Assembly: GCA_905197115.1 (NCBI GenBank)
Contig: CAJJXN010000079.1
Coordinates: 1 to 6,361 of the forward strand
Length of the DNA: 6,361 bases
From: an uncultured Bacillota bacterium
GTDB taxonomy: Bacteria > Bacillota_I > Bacilli_A > RFN20 > CAG-631
Reading direction: 5' to 3'
A model generated the notes under the pieces. That model was not told where the DNA came from. It saw only the letters and a list, made by a program, of their open reading frames with translations, and ran no database searches. The translations under genes and the position numbers were made by a program. Below are positions 4,976 to 6,361 of this stretch, one piece after another. Each line of letters begins with the position of its first letter. Position 1 is the first letter of the stretch.

Positions 4976-6019
4976 TTAATTTTTAAGCCAATAAGTTGAT
5001 CCATATTTATCTTTTAAGCCTGTTAAGGGATTAACTTTGATTTCATCAATAAAAAAACCTTTTTGATACCATTGAGTAGGTTGCAAAGTGGATAATTGAT
5101 TAGCAAGATTTAAAAACATTTGTTTAGAAAGAGAGGTTTCATGAAGATACTCATTATTATCTTTCCCAACCCATATTGCAATACAAAATTGAGGATTAAA
5201 GCCTACAACAAAAGAATCGGAAAAAGTAGAACCTGTTTTCGCACCATAAATCGCTTTTGGCTGATAATTTAAAAGGGTGGGAGTCGCATAGCCTTTTGCA
5301 TTCTTATCAAAAGGAGCTCTTAAAAGTTGATTTAATACTAAAGTTGTGGTTTTATCTAAAATTTGTTCCCCTTTCGTTTTGGCTTGATAGAGCAATTTGC
5401 CTTGCTTATTTGTCACTTTTTGGATTAATTTAGGCTGATAATATTTACCTTCTGAAGCAAATGTGTTATAAATACTTGCTAATTGTAATAAACTCATTTC
5501 AGATACACCCAAAGCAGAGGAAGGAACGGCTAAAGTGTTTTTAATCCCAAATAAATTTAAAAATCGAGTTAATTGTTGGCTACCTAAAAATAGAAGCGTT
5601 TTTGTCGAATAAATATTATCACTTACAGCTAAAGCTTCAATCATGGTAATTTCTTTATTAGGATAAGTATTGGTACTATTTTTAGGGGAATAGTCACCAA
5701 ACCCTTTAATATGAAAAGTCGTTTCTTCACTTTTAAACTTACTTAATGGGGTTAGTCCATAGTCTAAAGCTAAATAATAAATGCATGGTTTAATGGTAGA
5801 ACCAACGGGTCGAATTGACATTGTAGCACGATTAAACTCATCTTCTGTATTAAAACTTCCGGCCATAGCGAGTATTTTATTTGTATAAGGTTTTAAAATT
5901 AAAATGGCGGTTTGTGTATTTGTAATAGGTTTAAATTGGCGCAGCGTTTGATATAAAATATCATTTATAGATTTATCGATAGATGTATAAACATCAAATC
6001 CAATGGCTAAATTTTTTTT
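4976..6019 (-). CDS. Class A penicillin-binding protein, transpeptidase domain (N-terminus missing)
   Basis: About 347 residues of a D,D-transpeptidase that crosslinks peptidoglycan outside the cell membrane. The active-site motifs are all present: GSTIK (SxxK, nucleophile Ser at 5800-5798), SDN (SxN, 5623-5615) and KTGS (5239-5228). FNRATMSIRPVGSTIKP and IEALAVSDNIYSTKTLLFLG resemble B. subtilis PbpD-type class A PBPs. The remaining N-terminal residues, FDVYTSIDKSIN, are the linker strand normally found just before the transpeptidase domain; a class A protein would have a membrane anchor and glycosyltransferase domain before it. These are absent because the gene stops at the eight-A run 6012-6019. 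The apparent TTG start at 6046 lies in foreign DNA out of frame with its own gene, so it is not the real start. Confidence 0.9.
   Translation of the reverse strand, partial: KKNLAIGFDVYTSIDKSINDILYQTLRQFKPITNTQTAILILKPYTNKILAMAGSFNTEDEFNRATMSIRPVGSTIKPCIYYLALDYGLTPLSKFKSEETTFHIKGFGDYSPKNSTNTYPNKEITMIEALAVSDNIYSTKTLLFLGSQQLTRFLNLFGIKNTLAVPSSALGVSEMSLLQLASIYNTFASEGKYYQPKLIQKVTNKQGKLLYQAKTKGEQILDKTTTLVLNQLLRAPFDKNAKGYATPTLLNYQPKAIYGAKTGSTFSDSFVVGFNPQFCIAIWVGKDNNEYLHETSLSKQMFLNLANQLSTLQPTQWYQKGFFIDEIKVNPLTGLKDKYGSTYWLKN
6012..6019. other. Junction of two unrelated sequences at an eight-base A/T run
   Basis: Left of this run the minus strand encodes the PBP at about 28% GC (hand count over 5881-6000). 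Right of it the DNA is about 45% GC (hand count over 6021-6361) and encodes an MTA/SAH nucleosidase in another frame. Both proteins lose family resemblance when crossing the run: the nucleosidase frame ends 20 bases further at TGA (5994-5996), and the PBP frame enters non-homologous residues. A short homopolymer shared by both sides is typical of an assembly or amplification chimera. Confidence 0.85.
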
Positions 6020-6361
6020 CGTATACAAATTGATCACCGGTTGCAACTGTTCCTACCAAGAAATTTGTGTCATTTAGCGATGATGCAATATTTTGAAGCT
6101 TTCCGACAATTTTCGTGTCACATTCAATTTTGACTTTATCTATTTTCGAGATGTATCCCAACGGTTCTCCGAAGACGGTTGTGTCACAGTCGTGCTGAAC
6201 AACACTGTCCGCTATTGCTATGTCGGCAATGCCGAGTCTTTCGTCAAGTCCGCCCGCAACACCCGTGTTTACAATTCCATCGGGCGAGTATTCAAGTATC
6301 ATTGTTTGTGCGCACAGTGCGGCATTAACTTTGCCGGGTCCGCATTTTGCAACGACAACTT
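6012..6361 (-). CDS. mtnN: 5'-methylthioadenosine/S-adenosylhomocysteine nucleosidase, internal fragment
   Basis: Partial at both ends: the frame is open to the window edge (first full codon at 6359-6357) and its natural C-terminus is lost at the junction. The enzyme cleaves adenine from MTA and SAH in methionine salvage and the activated-methyl cycle. Blocks aligning with E. coli MtnN are CGPGKVNAAL (GIGKVAAAL), IVNTGVAGGL (IINTGSAGGL), VVQHDCDTTVFGEPLGY (HDADVTAFGYEYGQ) and VGTVATGDQFV (GLIVSGDAFI). The ATG at 6302 is an internal Met, not the start. The catalytic Glu near the N-terminus and the C-terminal Glu and Asp (E12, E174, D197 in E. coli) lie outside the fragment. Higher GC and codons such as GGC, GCC and CTG set it apart from every other gene here, so it probably belongs to another genome. 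Confidence 0.9.

Noticed and set aside
6012..6302. A natural nucleosidase-PBP fusion or overlapping gene pair
   Set aside because: The frames differ, both proteins are truncated within essential regions, and composition changes abruptly at a homopolymer. A join artefact or disruption explains this better.
1..6361. CRISPR array, toxin-antitoxin pair, or phage-defence cluster
   Set aside because: No regularly spaced repeats and no recognisable toxin, antitoxin, nuclease or defence genes are present. The small DUF7662-like gene has no partner that would suggest a toxin-antitoxin pair.

Overview
The window is a low-GC (roughly 30% GC or less), gene-dense stretch that reads like a Bacillota genome. 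TGA acts as a normal stop (the ogt gene ends in TGA), and the only tRNA is a tRNA-Trp with anticodon CCA, so there is no sign of the mycoplasma UGA=Trp code. Ribosome-binding sites of the GGAGG type, TATAAT-like promoters and protein families typical of Bacilli or Erysipelotrichia (YitT/DUF2179, a PbpD-like transpeptidase) agree with this. I would not name a genus. All genes lie on the minus strand except one acetyltransferase.

Layout from left to right. Bases 1-55 look like the terminus of an IS3-family (IS150-group-like) insertion sequence lying mostly outside the window. Next to it is a small minus-strand gene (47-267, DUF7662-like) that carries a one-base frameshift in a homopolymer. It sits one base downstream of a calcineurin-like metallophosphoesterase (269-1081). 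A divergent intergenic region (1082-1191) separates this pair from a plus-strand GNAT acetyltransferase (1192-1650). Then comes a compact minus-strand DNA-alkylation-repair operon, transcribed ogt (3120-2563), a small single-domain MGMT-family gene (2582-2274), then tag (2266-1721). These cover direct reversal of O6-alkylguanine and base excision of 3-methyladenine. Upstream of it lies a decayed two-helix membrane protein gene (3206-3739, with an in-frame TAA just upstream). Next are a strong terminator (3819-3852), tRNA-Trp (3862-3935) and a YitT-family membrane protein (3990-4910). The yitT-like gene has a good sigma-A promoter whose -10 and spacer are covered by a perfect 21-bp palindrome (4942-4962).

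The right end is composite. A class A penicillin-binding protein transpeptidase domain (4976 to about 6019) is cut off at its N-terminal side inside a run of eight A/T bases at 6012-6019. From there to the window end the DNA is about 45% GC and encodes, on the same strand but in a different frame, the middle of an MTA/SAH nucleosidase that is also truncated. Two unrelated gene fragments meeting at a homopolymer with an abrupt composition change most simply indicate a chimeric (mis-assembled or template-switched) join; a real rearrangement is the less likely alternative. The IS end at the left edge and this junction at the right both suggest that the window is a whole assembled contig.

I found no convincing undescribed multi-gene system. 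The observations most worth following are the junction at 6012-6019, the palindromic operator or terminator before the yitT-like gene, the three-gene alkylation-repair operon, the frameshifted DUF7662-like gene beside the IS end, and the decayed membrane gene downstream of tRNA-Trp.
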